DNA of 64,000 nucleotides from Aquanectria penicillioides (GCA_003415625.1 PYIU01000007.1:3162001-3226000), one strand, 5' to 3'; numbered from the stretch's first letter, positions 45,271 through 57,205 are shown. The notes: generated from the sequence alone by a model not told the origin. Made by a program: numbers and translations.

Positions 45271-47952
45271 CGATGCGTTCTGCAGCGCTCGTGGCTTTGC
45301 TCGCGGGCTCCTTTGGGGTAGTCTCCGCGGGCCTTTGCAAGCCCTCAGATACACTAGACCCCGAGTTCCAGACGACACCCAGACGGGAACCCCAGCCGCC
45401 ACACCGACCACGACCCAGGGGCCTTTGGTTGTGACCAATGTAGTTGCGAATGGCAACTTTGAGGGCTACGATCCCAGCTACGACAACGGCATATCCGGAT
45501 TCCGCAGTGAAAACGGAGTCCGCTACATCCAGGGCCACGGCTATCAGGGCGACGGAAGCAAGGAAAACAACTGCGTCCAGCTGGAGGCGCGCAGCACGCT
45601 CTCTACGCCAAGCATCCAAAAGCGAGACGTTGCCGAGTTCGCCGCAATCGAACAGGAACTCGAGGCCTTGGACGTCTCGTCGCTTTACACGGTCCGGTTC
45701 TGGTACTACCTGTTGGAAAATGACGTTGAAAACACTTGCAAGATCGACGTCTACTACGGCGACGACCTCTTCACGTCCACCGACTACTTCCCCTTGCGCA
45801 ACCCACCGATCCGTACCGAGGATGGGAGGAGGTTGTCCAGCAAGCTGCCGTCAAGACATCGAGCGGCTTCTTGCGATTCAAGCTAAACTGTGTCAACGGT
45901 GGCTACGCACAGATCTGGGTTGACCAGGTCTTCTTCTCTGACCAGGTCAGCCCAGGCAACGTTGATTCGATTTCCGTTATGTACACCTGGGCTTACACGG
46001 CCCAGTCGACGACGCAATTGAGCACCACAAGCACAAGTGCCTCCACAACTCAACCCACATCAGAGTCGACTACAATTGCTTCTTCTGCCGTGTCGACTTC
46101 TTCGACGACTGGCATCTCAACTCTATCCACTACTCCTTCAGCCTCGTCTACTTCACAAGCCGTCTCAGCCACATCAACACCCACTGCATCAACTACCACC
46201 TCGTCTGGATCCACGGCAACTGGAACCAAGTACTGCGCGACTCTTGGCACCGGCGATGCTGGAAGGGGCTGTGCCATCAGGCCCTACAACCCCAGCTCGG
46301 GCTACAAGACAATATCCAACAGCCGCATCACCATGGAGCAGTGCGCCGCAGTCTGCCTGGCCGATTCCAAGTGCCAGCATTTCCAGTGGAGCGCCTACAG
46401 CTCCAGCTATGCTTGCCTCAACACCTGCATTCTGGTGGAGACCAGTCTTGGAACGACCCAGGGCATCCAGGGCCCGTACTACGCCTATGACCGCTCCTGC
46501 ATCAAGCAGACGGAGTGCGCCGCCCAGCCCGATGGCTCCATCTGCGTCAACGGCCTCGGGGACACCCCTGGCACCGGCTGCAGATCAGGAGTCTTTGGGT
46601 CTGTCAAGCCCTGCGCCTCGGCGTTCCTCACGGCGAGCGTGGGAATGATCTGCGACAGCAGCAAGGAATGCCGAGATCTCTGCGCCAAGCACTCAGCGTG
46701 CAAGTCGTACTCGATCAACTTTGCCGGCGGCTGCAACTTGTACTCTGGCAGCATCTCACAGATTGTCAACGAGGGCAGCGGCCTCATGTTTTACGATCTC
46801 AACTGCAGCGAGTGTGGATCTGCCGACCTGGGATACTTTAATTATGTGGCCCAGACGGTTGACGATGCGTCTACAATCGTCAACACCTGTCCAGCCGTTT
46901 CGTCTGTTTCAACCAGCCTCACGTCGAGTGCCAGCACCAGCTCCGCTCAACAGACGAGCACCCTGACAACAAGCACTGTTCCAACCAGCACTCTGACAAA
47001 CAGCACGCCTTTGGCATCTTCTGCATCAACCACCTCGTCGGCCCCCATATCCACCTCGACTTGTGCCCTGACCAATGGCATAGGCTGCACTCTCAGGATG
47101 TTTGTAGAAACCCAGTACAAGTGTGAGCAAAGTGGTGATGTACAAGAAGACGCCTCTGCAGTTAGTACAGATGCCTACCCGTATCAAGCATCTCCTGAAC
47201 AGTGCGCTGCCATCTGCGCTCAGCTCAGGGGCTGCCAGGCCTCGGGATACGACTCATCGCGCAACCAATGCTCATTCATCAGCCGTTCTCTCACCAGCGC
47301 GGGCTTCTCTGCTTCGTCGGGAACTGTAAAGTGGAGCGACCAGGCCTGCTTCACTTGTCCCACCTGCTCTGGCGCTGCTTCGGCGGTTTCCTCGACTTCA
47401 AACTCGTCTTTAATCTCATATGCTGCATCTACTCCTGCGTCTACTCTAGGGTCTTCCGATATGCCCTCTTCGCTCCCTTGGCCGTCCAGCCTGGCCACCC
47501 CCTCGTCCTTGACTACATTTGAAACGTCAACCAGAGCGCCTACATCATCCAGTGACGAAGCTGCCAACACTCCCGCAAGCCAAACCCCCGCCACGTCCAC
47601 CGTGGGATCCACACCGGGTCATTCACTGGCAACTTCAACGACCGCATCCCCCACGTCCACCGCCTGCGCCGTAGCCGCATCCTTGAGCGACTCCGTTACC
47701 TGTGGACTCCCTGGAAGCGCGGGCAACCAGGCCCAGTCCTTCACCCTGACAAACTACGTCATTAAGCCCGTCGCCAACTTGAGCGCCTGTGCGCAGGTGT
47801 GCCTGACCAGGGCCGACTGTCTTGGCTTCCAGTACTCGAGCGACAGCAAGGTCTGCGTCCCCTATCGCGCTGGAACCAGTGGCCTGGGCTTGTCCTACGC
47901 TCCCGCATCCACCACCAGATACTACGATAGAGACTGTTTCCGATGTAGCTAG
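45271..47952 (+). CDS. secreted multi-PAN/Apple domain protein, two frame breaks
   Basis: About 893 residues. ATG 45271 opens a good signal peptide (MRSAALVALLAGSFGVVSA). The frame then shifts twice without splice sites. One extra C in the run at 45359-45362 (or 45378-45380) joins it to TGTPAATPTTTQGPLVVTN, and one at 45802-45804 joins PLRN to PTDPYRGWEEVVQQ. After the signal comes a jelly-roll carbohydrate-binding-like domain (VVANGNFEGYD to IWVDQVFFSD). Four Cys-rich PAN/Apple-type modules follow (starting near YCATLGTGDAGRGC, CINGLGDTPGTGC-like, CALTNGIGC and CAVAASLSDSVTC), separated by long Ser/Thr linkers that should be O-glycosylated. It ends in CFRCS with no obvious GPI signal. Such proteins are extracellular or wall-bound, and adhesion to carbohydrate is a plausible role. 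Exact module borders are approximate. Confidence 0.8.
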
Positions 47953-48396
47953 GCCTGTCCGCGTACATTAGCTGCGCCCTTGTTAATATATTGCCGTGTT
48001 TTAAACCCCATCCCCACGTGTTGATAAGCTTACGACGACACTTAAATTTTAAGAGGTTCGGACTGTCGGGCTGTCATGCGAGTCCCGCGGCCAGGGTCTG
48101 AGACAAGTGCCAAGCAGAGTGATACGACCAGTCTTCCCGATCAGGCTTTTCTCTCCACCGTCTCCTCTGGAAACGGATGAAGGAACAGTCCCCAGTCGGT
48201 GAATCCAACTCCGCCAAACAGGACGACGAGCTCGATACGCGTACTGACCCTGCTAATTAAACGGCGCTCGCGGGCGGGGTTGATAAAACATTTAGAATGT
48301 CACCGATCCGCTCTGGATGGTGTTGATGCTCGTTAACCTTCTTTTTAGTCTTCCATTCGTTTGTTTCTTGCCACGGCAGCGCCGTCAGTCTTTACC
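47953..48396. other. intergenic region / pectate lyase promoter
   Basis: No gene is seen. The stretch just before the pectate lyase start is T- and C-rich, as in fungal leaders. Confidence 0.4.
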
Positions 48397-49859
48397 ATGC
48401 ATCGCTACACCCTCCTTTCGCTTCTGCCCGTCGTCTTGGGGTGCGCCAACCCCGACACCAACGAATGTGCGTCTTACATGGCCAACAACGCCGCCACGGC
48501 GTCGGCGTTTTGCGCCACTTTTACCCAGAGCACCGTGACCGAGACCGCTGGTCTGCCGTCCTGGGCCACTGCCTGCGACTATAAGCCCAAGCACATTTCG
48601 AAGGAATGCTCCTGCTACTTCACCGCTGGCGGCGATGTTGCACAGCCGACGGCCACCGAAGCCGTTCAAACCGACTCTCCGGCCGAGACTCCCGTCCAGA
48701 CCGAAGCGCCCGTTGAGACTCCCGTTCAGACCGAGGAGTCGCCCGTCGAGACCCCGGCCCAAACCGAGGCCGCCACGACTCTCGAGACCGTTGTAGCTTC
48801 CACCACTGAGGAATCAGAAGTCAGCACCCCTACTTCTGCCGCGTCCACCCCTGCGTCCACTAGCGGTTCTTCTACTGACGGCTCCACCTGCGGCTCCGCC
48901 TCCGAGGACGAGCTTGTGGGATACGCCGACGGCACAACTGGCGGCGGCAGCGGCAGCGGCACCACGGTCACTTCCTGCTCTGAGCTCGAGGCTGCCGCCT
49001 CTGCTGGCGGTGTCATCACCATCTCCGGTATCCTCAGCGACTGCGACGTCATTGAGCTTGTCAGCGACACCACTGTCATTGGCACCGGCTCCGACTCTGG
49101 TATGTAGTTCAAGCCTTATGAATCTTCACTTGCTCACAAGTTAGGCCTTACTGGCGGTGGTTTCCGTCTCAAGGATCTCGAAAACGTCATCCTCCGCAAC
49201 CTCAAGCTGAACGATGCTCCCGAGGGCAAGGATCTCATCGACATTGAGTCCTCGACCTACGTCTGGATTGACCACTGTGACCTCTCTGCCGAGGGCATCA
49301 CCGGTGACAAGGACTACTACGACGGCCTACTCGATGCCAAGCGCGCCTCGGACTACATCACCGTCAGCTGGACCAAGTTCTACGACCACTGGAAGGCCAG
49401 TCTGATTGGCCACTCCGACAGCAACAGCGCCGAGGATACCGGCCACCTCCGTGTGACCTACCACCACAACTACTGGAGCAACATCAACAGCCGAACCCCA
49501 TCCATCCGCTTCGGCACTGCCCACATCTACAGCAGCTGCTACGAGGACATTCCCACGTCTGGAGTGCACTCTCGCATGGGCGCCAAGGTTTTGGTTGAGC
49601 AATGCTCCTTCAGCTCCGTCGAAAACGCCATCATCACCAACCTGGACAGCGACGAGGATGGTTACGCCGTATCGCGCAACAATATCTTCACCGACAGCAC
49701 TACCTCGATCACCCAGGAGGAGGACTTTACTCCCCCCTATGACTACACGTAAGTTTTTGTCCGAGATGCCGAACACGGCTAACAAGAAACAGCACCGATC
49801 CCGCCAGCTGCATCTGCACCCTGCTCAAGTCCAAGGCTGGCACTGGCGTCATTGCTTAG
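48397..49859 (+). CDS. secreted pectate lyase, polysaccharide lyase family 1
   Basis: Three exons, 48397-49099, 49145-49748 and 49793-49859, give 457 residues; introns are 45 and 44 nt. A signal peptide (MHRYTLLSLLPVVLGC) is followed by a small Cys-rich module (CANPDTNECASYM to ECSCYF), then a Pro/Thr/Glu linker with repeated PVQTE/PVETP units, then the catalytic beta-helix. PL1 landmarks are GGFRLKDLENVILRNLKL, STYVWIDHCDLS (vWiDH), YDGLLDAKRASDYITVSW, LRVTYHHNYW and SRTPSIRFG, with the catalytic Arg region after TPSIR. The enzyme cleaves polygalacturonate by beta-elimination outside the cell. The last exon adds TDPASCICTLLKSKAGTGV. The N-terminal module plus linker suggests substrate or wall binding. 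Confidence 0.93.
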
Positions 49860-50529
49860 GTATCAAGTGATGGAACGGCAGCGAATACGCTGAGTAGATA
49901 TGGCCTAAATAGATTAATACAATGAGTTTGGGCATGGACCTCATGTTTCGTCGATCGTTGTTTCATCCTAGTTGAATCAGCCATCCTTGCCAGGCCCGTG
50001 CGGCAAAACGATAACGTAACACGAAGCTACCACTCCTAATTCACTAAGGAGAAAATTGCTCAAAGACTGCTCACGGTAAACCTCGCATCTTGTGTTTCTG
50101 CCCCCGACATCCTAACGCATTGGTGCACAAAACTGCAACCCCTAGTAGAAACCAAAGCCATTAATTCGTTGCAACTGTCCTTGCATAATTCCCTAATTCG
50201 GTTTAAAGACATTTCAATTGGGTATAACGCGCTGCGAGCAGCGGCCTCGGAGGAGTTGTGCGGCTGGCTCAACTCCTTGTTCTGAGGTCGCAAGCCGTTG
50301 GCGTTCCTTCCGAAAAGATAGAGTTTAGTTGTGACCCATATTTCGGGGCAACTGGGCTTCCTAATTAGGAAATCGCTCTCTGATTGGCCAGGCCGGTTTT
50401 CTCGGAGTCCGTGATAGGAATCATTGTCTTCAAGGCTTACACAGTTGATGCGAATTCCTCAAGATATGGGTATATATATCTAACCATGCGGTTGATTTTT
50501 ACCTCACAGCTTCAATCGCTGTGCTCATC
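49860..50529. other. intergenic region
   Basis: No gene is seen. It contains TATATATA (about 50472) roughly 60 bp before the SDR start, a plausible TATA element, and CCAGGCCGG with TCTCGGAGTCCG at about 50389-50412 (CGG-type half-sites). Confidence 0.4.
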
Positions 50530-51601
50530 ATGGCTGGCTTCTGGACCTTTGTTAAAGCACAACGCAAGGCGCTTCCTTTGCCGCCAGCCACGTTTGTGGC
50601 TGGCGGCACATTTGTCGTTACCGGCGGAAACACTGGCCTCGGTTTTGAATGTGCCAAGCACTTGGTTGAACTTGGCGCTGCCCGCCTCATCATTGGAGTC
50701 CGCTCCTTGCAGAGGGGAAACGCTGCAATTGCAGCCATCCGCGACGCAACTGGCCAGCAGGACATCGGCGAAGTCTGGGAGTTGGACCTTGCATCTCTCG
50801 ACTCCGTCGAGCAATTCGTCAAGAGACTTGACGCTCTGGACAGAATCGACGCTCTGATCGAGAATGCGGGCGTTGCCCTCGCACAGTTCACCCTGACGGA
50901 TGGCCTGGAGACATCTCTTCTAGTCAATGTTGTATCGACCATGCTGATGGCGATTCGTGCGATCCCAAAGCTTCAGGCCTCGGCGGACAAGTTTGGTATC
51001 AATCCAAATTTGGTTATTGTCTCGAGCAGGGCTGGCCTTGACTTGAAGGGCGCTGTAGAAGGCGTCGAGGGAGACATTTTCGAGGCCTTCAGCCGCAAGA
51101 CGACCAGCATGTTCAGCCAGTGAGTAACCTGACCATGTATATTGCCCTTCTAATGCCAATAGATATCCTCTCACCAAGTTGCTGGAGATTTACGCAGTCC
51201 GAGAACTGGCTGCACGTTGCCCTTTATCAAAGACTGGCGTCATTGTCAACGCTGTGAGCCCTGGCCTATGCACGACCGAACTAACCCGAAATGCGGGCTT
51301 GATTCCGGCGTTGGCGATTGGCACAATGAGGTCGCTTGTCGGTCGCACGGCTGACCAGGGCAGCCGAACCCTGCTTCACGCAGCAACTGCCGGGCCTGAG
51401 AGCCACGGCAAATACGTATCAGATGGCGAGATCAAGGAGTAAGTTCGTCCTAAATAAAAATAAATCCCCTGCCAATACTAACAAATAAGGTACGAAATCC
51501 CCAACTGGATGAAGGGCGAGATTGGATCCAAAGCACAGAAGAGGGTCTGGACGGACCTGGCCAAGGCATTGAACTCCAGGGGTCATTGCGTTGATGTTTA
51601 G
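50530..51601 (+). CDS. short-chain dehydrogenase/reductase
   Basis: Three exons, 50530-51119, 51163-51438 and 51490-51601, give 325 residues. Introns are 43 and 51 nt (GTGAGT and GTAAGT donors). The NAD(P)-binding motif TGGNTGLG is at about residue 32, IIGVRS follows beta-2, the NAG motif is ENAGVA, and the catalytic Ser (VIVSSRAG) and YxxxK (YPLTK, created by the first splice) are present. The later SPGLCTTELTRN is typical of SDRs near the cofactor site. The family oxidises alcohols or reduces ketones with NAD(P). It opens cluster 2 and is probably one of its redox steps. The substrate is unknown. Confidence 0.92.
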
Positions 51602-52114
51602 ACTAGACCGTGTGGCGCTGTCTGCTGAGAGTATGTTAGTTTGTGATAATTACCCGAAGCCATTTCCCGTGCAACATCGGATCCTCGTGCCTATTGCACT
51701 GAATAGACCAGCGATGTTTGATGTCTCAGCCCTCGCCAACCAGCGCCCAGTAATCCCGCTGCCTAGAGCCACCAACCGTGGCTTGCCTGTGCCACTCTAG
51801 CGGCTTCACAGAGCATCATTCTTTGGGTGAGCCAAGTCAGCCGAAAACCGCAGCCCAGTCGCAGGGCGCTGCTACATGTGGCTTGCATCTGCGACGTCAG
51901 TATCGCCAGCTGATTGGGCGCGCTTTTCGCGATCAGAATTTCGCGAAATACGAAGCCAAGAAGATGGGGTCCAAGGCGTTCACTCGATGCGCCCGATCTG
52001 GACAAGGTTGTGAGCCCCACTAAGCTGTCATTATAACTAGCCCTCGGAATACAGCATGATGAGCTTCACCGCATCAAGTATTGCATTTCCAGACACATTC
52101 TTCAGACCTTCGCC
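51602..52114. other. intergenic region
   Basis: No gene is seen between the SDR and LITAF-like genes. Confidence 0.4.
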
Positions 52115-52534
52115 ATGGCTACTTCTGTGTACACAGACTATGACAGAAAGACTGGGTTACCAGTTGCAAGCCAATCACACCAAACCAGGGGACAGCTCAC
52201 CTCGTTTGAGCACTTTTCAAAGGAAGCAGTTGTCCCGCTGAAGGATCTCAAGCACTGGCCCAGGGTTATCGAATGCCCTGCATGCATGGAGCTGTCCATT
52301 ACCCGGGTCAACCGCAAGATTTGCGCCGGAACACAGTGAGTTAACTCCTCCTTATCAAACATGACTAACACTGGTAGCATAATGGCTGGCGTATTCTTCT
52401 TCTCCAGCATTGTTGGAGGTCCGATCCCATATTGCAGCCGGTCTTTCAAAGATACCGAGCACTATTGCTGCCGATGCAACCGACGGCTTGCAACCCATCA
52501 CTTCCAGTCGGGTACTGAGATTCATGTGTTTTGA
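52115..52534 (+). CDS. LITAF-domain protein
   Basis: Two exons, 52115-52335 and 52378-52534, give 125 residues; the intron is 42 nt (GTGAGT...GGTAG). The C-terminal half is a LITAF zinc-ribbon: IECPACMELSITRV supplies CPxC, a short hydrophobic insert follows (IMAGVFFFSSIVGGPIPYC), and HYCCRCNRRLA supplies the second Cys knuckle. LITAF domains insert in the cytosolic face of endosomal or lysosomal membranes through the hydrophobic stretch. The N-terminal 55 residues are polar. It sits between cluster genes but may be a bystander. Confidence 0.82.
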
Positions 52535-52701
52535 GACAGTTGGGATGAGGAGGACACTTTGTGGATAGCAATAAAGTTATAATTAATTCTGTCGAATGCA
52601 ACTACCCTACACCTAATCCCCCTTAGTAGGTGATGATGTGATTGGTTACATTTAGGAGTACTATGGCGGACCCAACGTTCCGGGCTCCGGATCAAAATAT
52701 C

Positions 52702-52721
52702 CCGGAACAGACTGATCCGGC
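52702..52721 (+). promoter_or_regulatory. candidate cluster 2 element CCGGAACAG
   Basis: CCGGAACAG followed six bases later by CCGG, 100-119 bp before the acetoacetyl-CoA synthetase start. The same nonamer forms a palindrome before the FAA hydrolase gene (58153-58174), and CCGGGACAG lies before the AveC-like gene. Confidence 0.45.
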
Positions 52722-52820
52722 TGCTGGCAGGGACTGCTGGATGTCGTGGACGGGATCTTTAGTTCAGTTAAGAATACACATTCGCCCACTATTCGGTTGA
52801 TCTAGGTAACACGTGCAGTC

Positions 52821-54914
52821 ATGGCACATTCCACTCAAGCTCGTGCACTATGGAAGCCCCTAGCTTCCTCGGGTGCAAACATTAAACGACTGCTCCGATT
52901 CGTCAATGACAGACACGGGATCTCGATTACCAACTATGATTCTCTGTGGGCGTGGTCCACGGACAAAGCAACAGCGCCACTGTTCTGGATAGACCTTTTT
53001 GAATTTTTGGAAATAAAATCCAATGTCACGCCAAAAGTTGCTTTTGAAATGGCGGTAGGTCATTCTAAATACCGACGTTCTTGGCTGATTCAATAGGATG
53101 CCATGTACCCGCCGCCTTGCTTCTTCCCCGAGGTGAAGATGAATTTCACAGAAAACATCTTTGCTCACTTACGGCCAGATCAGGTTGCTCTGCATCTTGT
53201 ATCCGAAGGCGCCGATGAAATCCGCGACGTCACCTGGAAAGAGCTTTATAGCCAAGTCTCGGCCTTGGCTAGTGCTATGGTCGCGTGCGGAGTGAAGGCA
53301 GGTGACCGCATCGCAGCAGTGATATCAAACCGACAGGAAACCATCACCTGTTGCCTCGCGGCGTTATCAATCGGAGCCATCTGGTCAAGCTCATCCCCGG
53401 ACATGGGCGTCGAAGGGGTTCTCAGCCGGCTCGTACAGATTCAGCCAAAGCTCGTCTTCTGTGAGAGCGAGGTCATGTACAATGGAAAACTCCGGAACCT
53501 CGTACCAAAACACCGCGAATGGGCGGCAAGGCTAACCAGCGAGTCGGAACTGGAGCAGGTGATTGTAATTCCTGACAAGGAGCCGCTTCCCTCACTTGGC
53601 TCCAAGATGATTTCTTGGGATCAATTCTTATCCCGTGACAATGGACGGGCCCTCATATACGCGCAACTCCCTTTTAACCATCCCGCCTTCATAGTCTACT
53701 CCTCTGGCACTAGCGGCTTGCCAAAGTGTATTATGCACTCGGCGGGGGGTCTGTACCTGCAAGTTCGAAAGGATGCATTTCTCAGCTACGACGTCCGACC
53801 GGGAGACACTATCCTGCAGTATACGACCACGGGATGGGTCATGTGGGCCATGGTTTTGGTGTCATTGTCCTTTGGGGGTCGAGTCGTCGTATATGACGGC
53901 TCACCAATGATCCCTGACAAGCTGGTCCTCCTGAGACTAGTTGAGCGCCTGCGCGTGAATCTCTTTGGGACGTCTGCAAAGTTCCTGTCTCTGCTAATGG
54001 CAAGCGGCATTAACCCCAAGGACCATGTGGATTTATCCAGCCTGAGAACAGTCACGTCAACCGGCAGCACATTGACTCCCCAGGTTGCAACCTGGTTCTA
54101 CGAATCTGGGTTCCCGCCCAACATTCACCTCCTGTCAACCTGTGGCGGTACTGATCTCGCCTGTTCTTTGATATCCGGAGCGGCGACGCTTCCTTTGTAT
54201 GCGGGAGAGATCCAAGCACCTTCCCTTGGGATGGCTGTGGATATTTTTGAGGTGGAGAAAGACTCTGGAGTGTCCATTTCCGGAACAGGAGATCCTGGAG
54301 AGCTCGTGTGCAAGGCCCCATTCCCAAGCCAGCCAGTGCGGTTCTGGGGCGACAAAGGGGGTAAAATGTACAAGAGCTCTTACTTTGCGCAATATGGAGA
54401 CAGTGTCTGGAACCAAGGGGACTTTGTTTCTCGCAATCCAGCTACTGGAGGCTACCTCACGCATGGGAGGTCTGACGGAGTGCTCAATCCGGCAGGCGTT
54501 CGATTTGGGTCCGCGGAGATATACAATGTTGTCGAACAGGACCAAGAAATTTCAGATAGTCTCTGTGTGGGTCAGAGAAGGGCTTCAGATGCAGATGAAT
54601 CCGTGGTTCTATTTGTGAAAATGGCAACTGGCTGCCGCTACTCGCGTGCCGTTGCGCGTAGACTCCGGGATGCCATCAGGTCCGGACTAAGTCCCCGACA
54701 CGTGCCTCGGTACGTGTTTGAGGTGACTGACATACCACACACTGTGAACGGAAAGAAGATTGAGATTCTTGTCAAAAAGATCATCAGCGGTCAAAAGGTC
54801 AACGTCAGTCCTACAGTGGCCAATCCCGAGTGCCTAGGATTTTACAAACAGTTTGTGGACATTGAAGGAGCCGACGAGAACCAAGAAAAGTCGTGGACCA
54901 AGGCGAGACTGTAG
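52821..54914 (+). CDS. acetoacetyl-CoA synthetase
   Basis: Two exons, 52821-53054 and 53097-54914, give 683 residues, the usual length of the family; the intron is 42 nt (GTAGGT...AATAG) and the join reads VAFEMA-DAMYPPPCFFPE. ANL-superfamily motifs are in order: YSSGTSGLPKCIMHS (A3), TTGWVMW, STCGGTDLACSLISG (A5), GRSDGVLNPAGVRFGSAEIY (A8) and TVNGKKIEILVKK (A10 with the catalytic Lys). SLWAWSTDKATAPLFWIDLF is typical of acetoacetyl-CoA rather than acetyl-CoA synthetases. It converts acetoacetate, ATP and CoA to acetoacetyl-CoA in the cytosol. Beside an FAA hydrolase, it may salvage acetoacetate released during catabolism, or supply a starter unit. Confidence 0.92.
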
Positions 54915-55088
54915 TTAGACTAGTCAATCTACCAAAAGGAACACGAATTACTAAAGCCTGATTTGCGTGCCGGCCGGAGCGCGGAATGACGCGGGCCGGG
55001 ATGTTGAGGATGACCCGAGGATGAATATAACATAATGAGCTTTGATACTTGAAATTAGACCCTATACTATTGACTCAAGCTTGTTGCC

Positions 55089-55723
55089 ATGGCGAATACT
55101 GGCTTTCCATCTCTTGAACCAGCCTTTACGGCTCGGCTGTATCCTGCAAGCGACTTCAAGATAGGTAGGTCATTACTAGTATTACTACATTAGAAGCGTT
55201 AACATTATTAGGCCCAACATCCAACGGAGAAATTCTAAACGTCGTGGTATGTCTTCAGTCAAGATTGATACGTGAGCTAACATTGCAGCCTATTTCCTCT
55301 GGCACTGTAAAGAGCGAACCCGGCTTCGGCACTGCTGTAGATGCCGAGATCATCTTTGGGTCGGACTATGTCCGTATTGAGCCGTCCCAAAAGCATACAC
55401 GAATCCATGTCAACGCCATCTTAAAGTAGGTACTCATAGACATTGGAGACTAAGCTAACAATCGCAGGAACAAGGACGGCACCATGCTGTCGTATTCCTA
55501 CAAGGGAGTCATTGAAGTGGACGAAGGATTCTTGGCCATTTTTTCCGGAAGTCCAAGCGCGAAAACCACCGCGTATGGAAAGGCACTGTCCCATGTGACG
55601 TTTCAATCGGGATCCGAGGAATTCAGGGGCCTAGAGGATAGCCTTTTTGTTGGAAGCGCTCATTTCGTGGTTGAGAATGGAGGATTCTGTGTCGAAACCA
55701 AGATTAGCCGTGTTGTAGGCTAG
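55089..55723 (+). CDS. DUF3237-family protein
   Basis: Four exons, 55089-55164, 55212-55246, 55289-55425 and 55468-55723, give 167 residues. The second exon is only 35 nt. Landmarks of the family are GPTSNGEILNVVPISSGTV, the DYVRIEPSQ strand and GTMLSYSYKGV. DUF3237 proteins are small beta-barrel-like proteins of unknown function, often found in fungal and bacterial gene groups for aromatic or natural-product metabolism. No signal peptide. It lies 175 bp after the acetoacetyl-CoA synthetase, in the same direction. Confidence 0.85.
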
Positions 55724-55944
55724 TTAGTGAGATCATTCCTTGATCCAATGGACCAATCATTAATTCTCTTTTGCGGACGTAGGTTCGGAAATTTGTACCG
55801 ATCAGTTCGGACTCGGCGCCGACTTACCATACTGGAACTATGTCGCCGGCCGTACTGGTACAAGTAGTCCGGGACGTCACATCCTGTCTAGCGCATGCAT
55901 GGGATCTAAACTAGAATACACTAAGACGCAGCCGAATTGCCTGG

Positions 55945-55962
55945 CCGGGACAGTGAGGCCGG
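55945..55962 (+). promoter_or_regulatory. candidate cluster 2 element CCGGGACAG
   Basis: CCGGGACAG followed five bases later by CCGG, about 125-140 bp before the AveC-like start, in a CGG-rich stretch. A one-base variant of the elements before the synthetase and FAA hydrolase genes. Confidence 0.4.
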
Positions 55963-56084
55963 CTTCCGGGAATGTGGTCTGCCGGTGTCTGATGATAGTC
56001 AGGAAACATGATTAAGTATTTAAAGCCTGAGTCGTGGATTTGTGCATTGCATTCTGCATCTTGTTATCAAATTCGAGATTCACC

Positions 56085-57146
56085 ATGGCAAACATCATAA
56101 CCCACCGTGACTGTGAAAATGGTTACGACGAAGAAAGTCCATTGATTGGCAACGGCAACAGACTCAAGTCTGAAGCCAAGTCTCGCGATGGCACAGCAAC
56201 GGCCATGGGCGTATTTGGCCTGGCCTTTAGCATCATGTGGATCCAAGCCTTGATCCGCTGGTTTGCCTCGCCAACGGAATTCAAACCGGCACCTATCCTC
56301 GGGCCCGACGTCATAGAGCCATGGCGCCTGGTGTGCTTGCGCATATTCGAGGCCCTGAGCGTCGGCGTCCTTCTTGCGCATATTTGGTACTGTGTGCTTG
56401 TGCCAGCGTTTCCCTATCTCCGACAGTTCAAGCCCACGGACGAGCCGCGGCGCTTCACACTGGACGGACGGCACGTCATCGGAGGACTCGTTGCACTTTG
56501 TGCTGATGGCTTCCTCAACTGCAACCAATACATCTTCATGTGGAACTCCAACAGCATCAACCGCGGTGTGTGGGCCAAGTTCCTCCCGTTCCACAACCAC
56601 CACTCCTCCAGCCGGTACGCAGAGAGCCTCCTCTGGGGGCCTCCGATGTACGTCTACTTTTGCGCCGGCTTTGGAATTCTCGGTTGCAAGATGGCAATGC
56701 CTCTCAGAGCCCGTTTCCCAAAGCTCTCAAACGCGGGGATTTTCACAATCGTCTGGTGCATCGAATTCGTGCTCGACTTTATCATTGAGAACCTGGCTAT
56801 CCGAATCACGCATGGCTATGGATATGCCAAAACATACCGGCCGTTGACTCTCTTCCCCGAGAAGGTGTATCAGTTTCCTATTTACGAATCCATTTTCGTG
56901 GCCAGCCTGGGCTGCATCTTTACCGCCATGCGGCTCAAGGCCTATGACAATGGGCGGTCGCCGGTGGAGGTTGGGTTTGAAAACTGGCATCCCCGCTTGC
57001 AAGGGACGGTAAGGACATTTGCCGTCATTGGCTTTTGCGCTGCCTCTGTACTGTTTCTGTACCACCTGCCATTAAACTGGCTTGGTGTTATTGGAGACTG
57101 TTATGCCGACATGCCAAGTTACATGAAGCCGGGCCCAGTCGAGTAG
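56085..57146 (+). CDS. spirocyclase AveC-like integral membrane protein
   Basis: Single-exon gene of 353 residues with about six or seven hydrophobic segments. The central block (LNCNQYIFMWNSNSINRGVW, then LLWGPPMYVYFCAGFGILGC) matches the AveC family, whose bacterial founder acts as a spirocyclase/dehydratase in avermectin biosynthesis. Fungal members are mostly uncharacterised. A short polar N-terminus precedes TM1 (GVFGLAFSIMWIQALIRWF), and the conserved FENWHPRLQG comes before the last segment. It is likely in the ER or another internal membrane. Start ATG 56085 has context ACCATGGC. Its place between DUF3237 and FAA genes suggests a pathway enzyme, not a transporter, but this is inference. 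Confidence 0.82.
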   Translation: MANIITHRDCENGYDEESPLIGNGNRLKSEAKSRDGTATAMGVFGLAFSIMWIQALIRWFASPTEFKPAPILGPDVIEPWRLVCLRIFEALSVGVLLAHIWYCVLVPAFPYLRQFKPTDEPRRFTLDGRHVIGGLVALCADGFLNCNQYIFMWNSNSINRGVWAKFLPFHNHHSSSRYAESLLWGPPMYVYFCAGFGILGCKMAMPLRARFPKLSNAGIFTIVWCIEFVLDFIIENLAIRITHGYGYAKTYRPLTLFPEKVYQFPIYESIFVASLGCIFTAMRLKAYDNGRSPVEVGFENWHPRLQGTVRTFAVIGFCAASVLFLYHLPLNWLGVIGDCYADMPSYMKPGPVE

Positions 57147-57205
57147 TGCCGCAAGAGATAGTGCCGTAGCCAACCGCTTGATAAATTGATATGGTGCTAT
57201 CTCAT

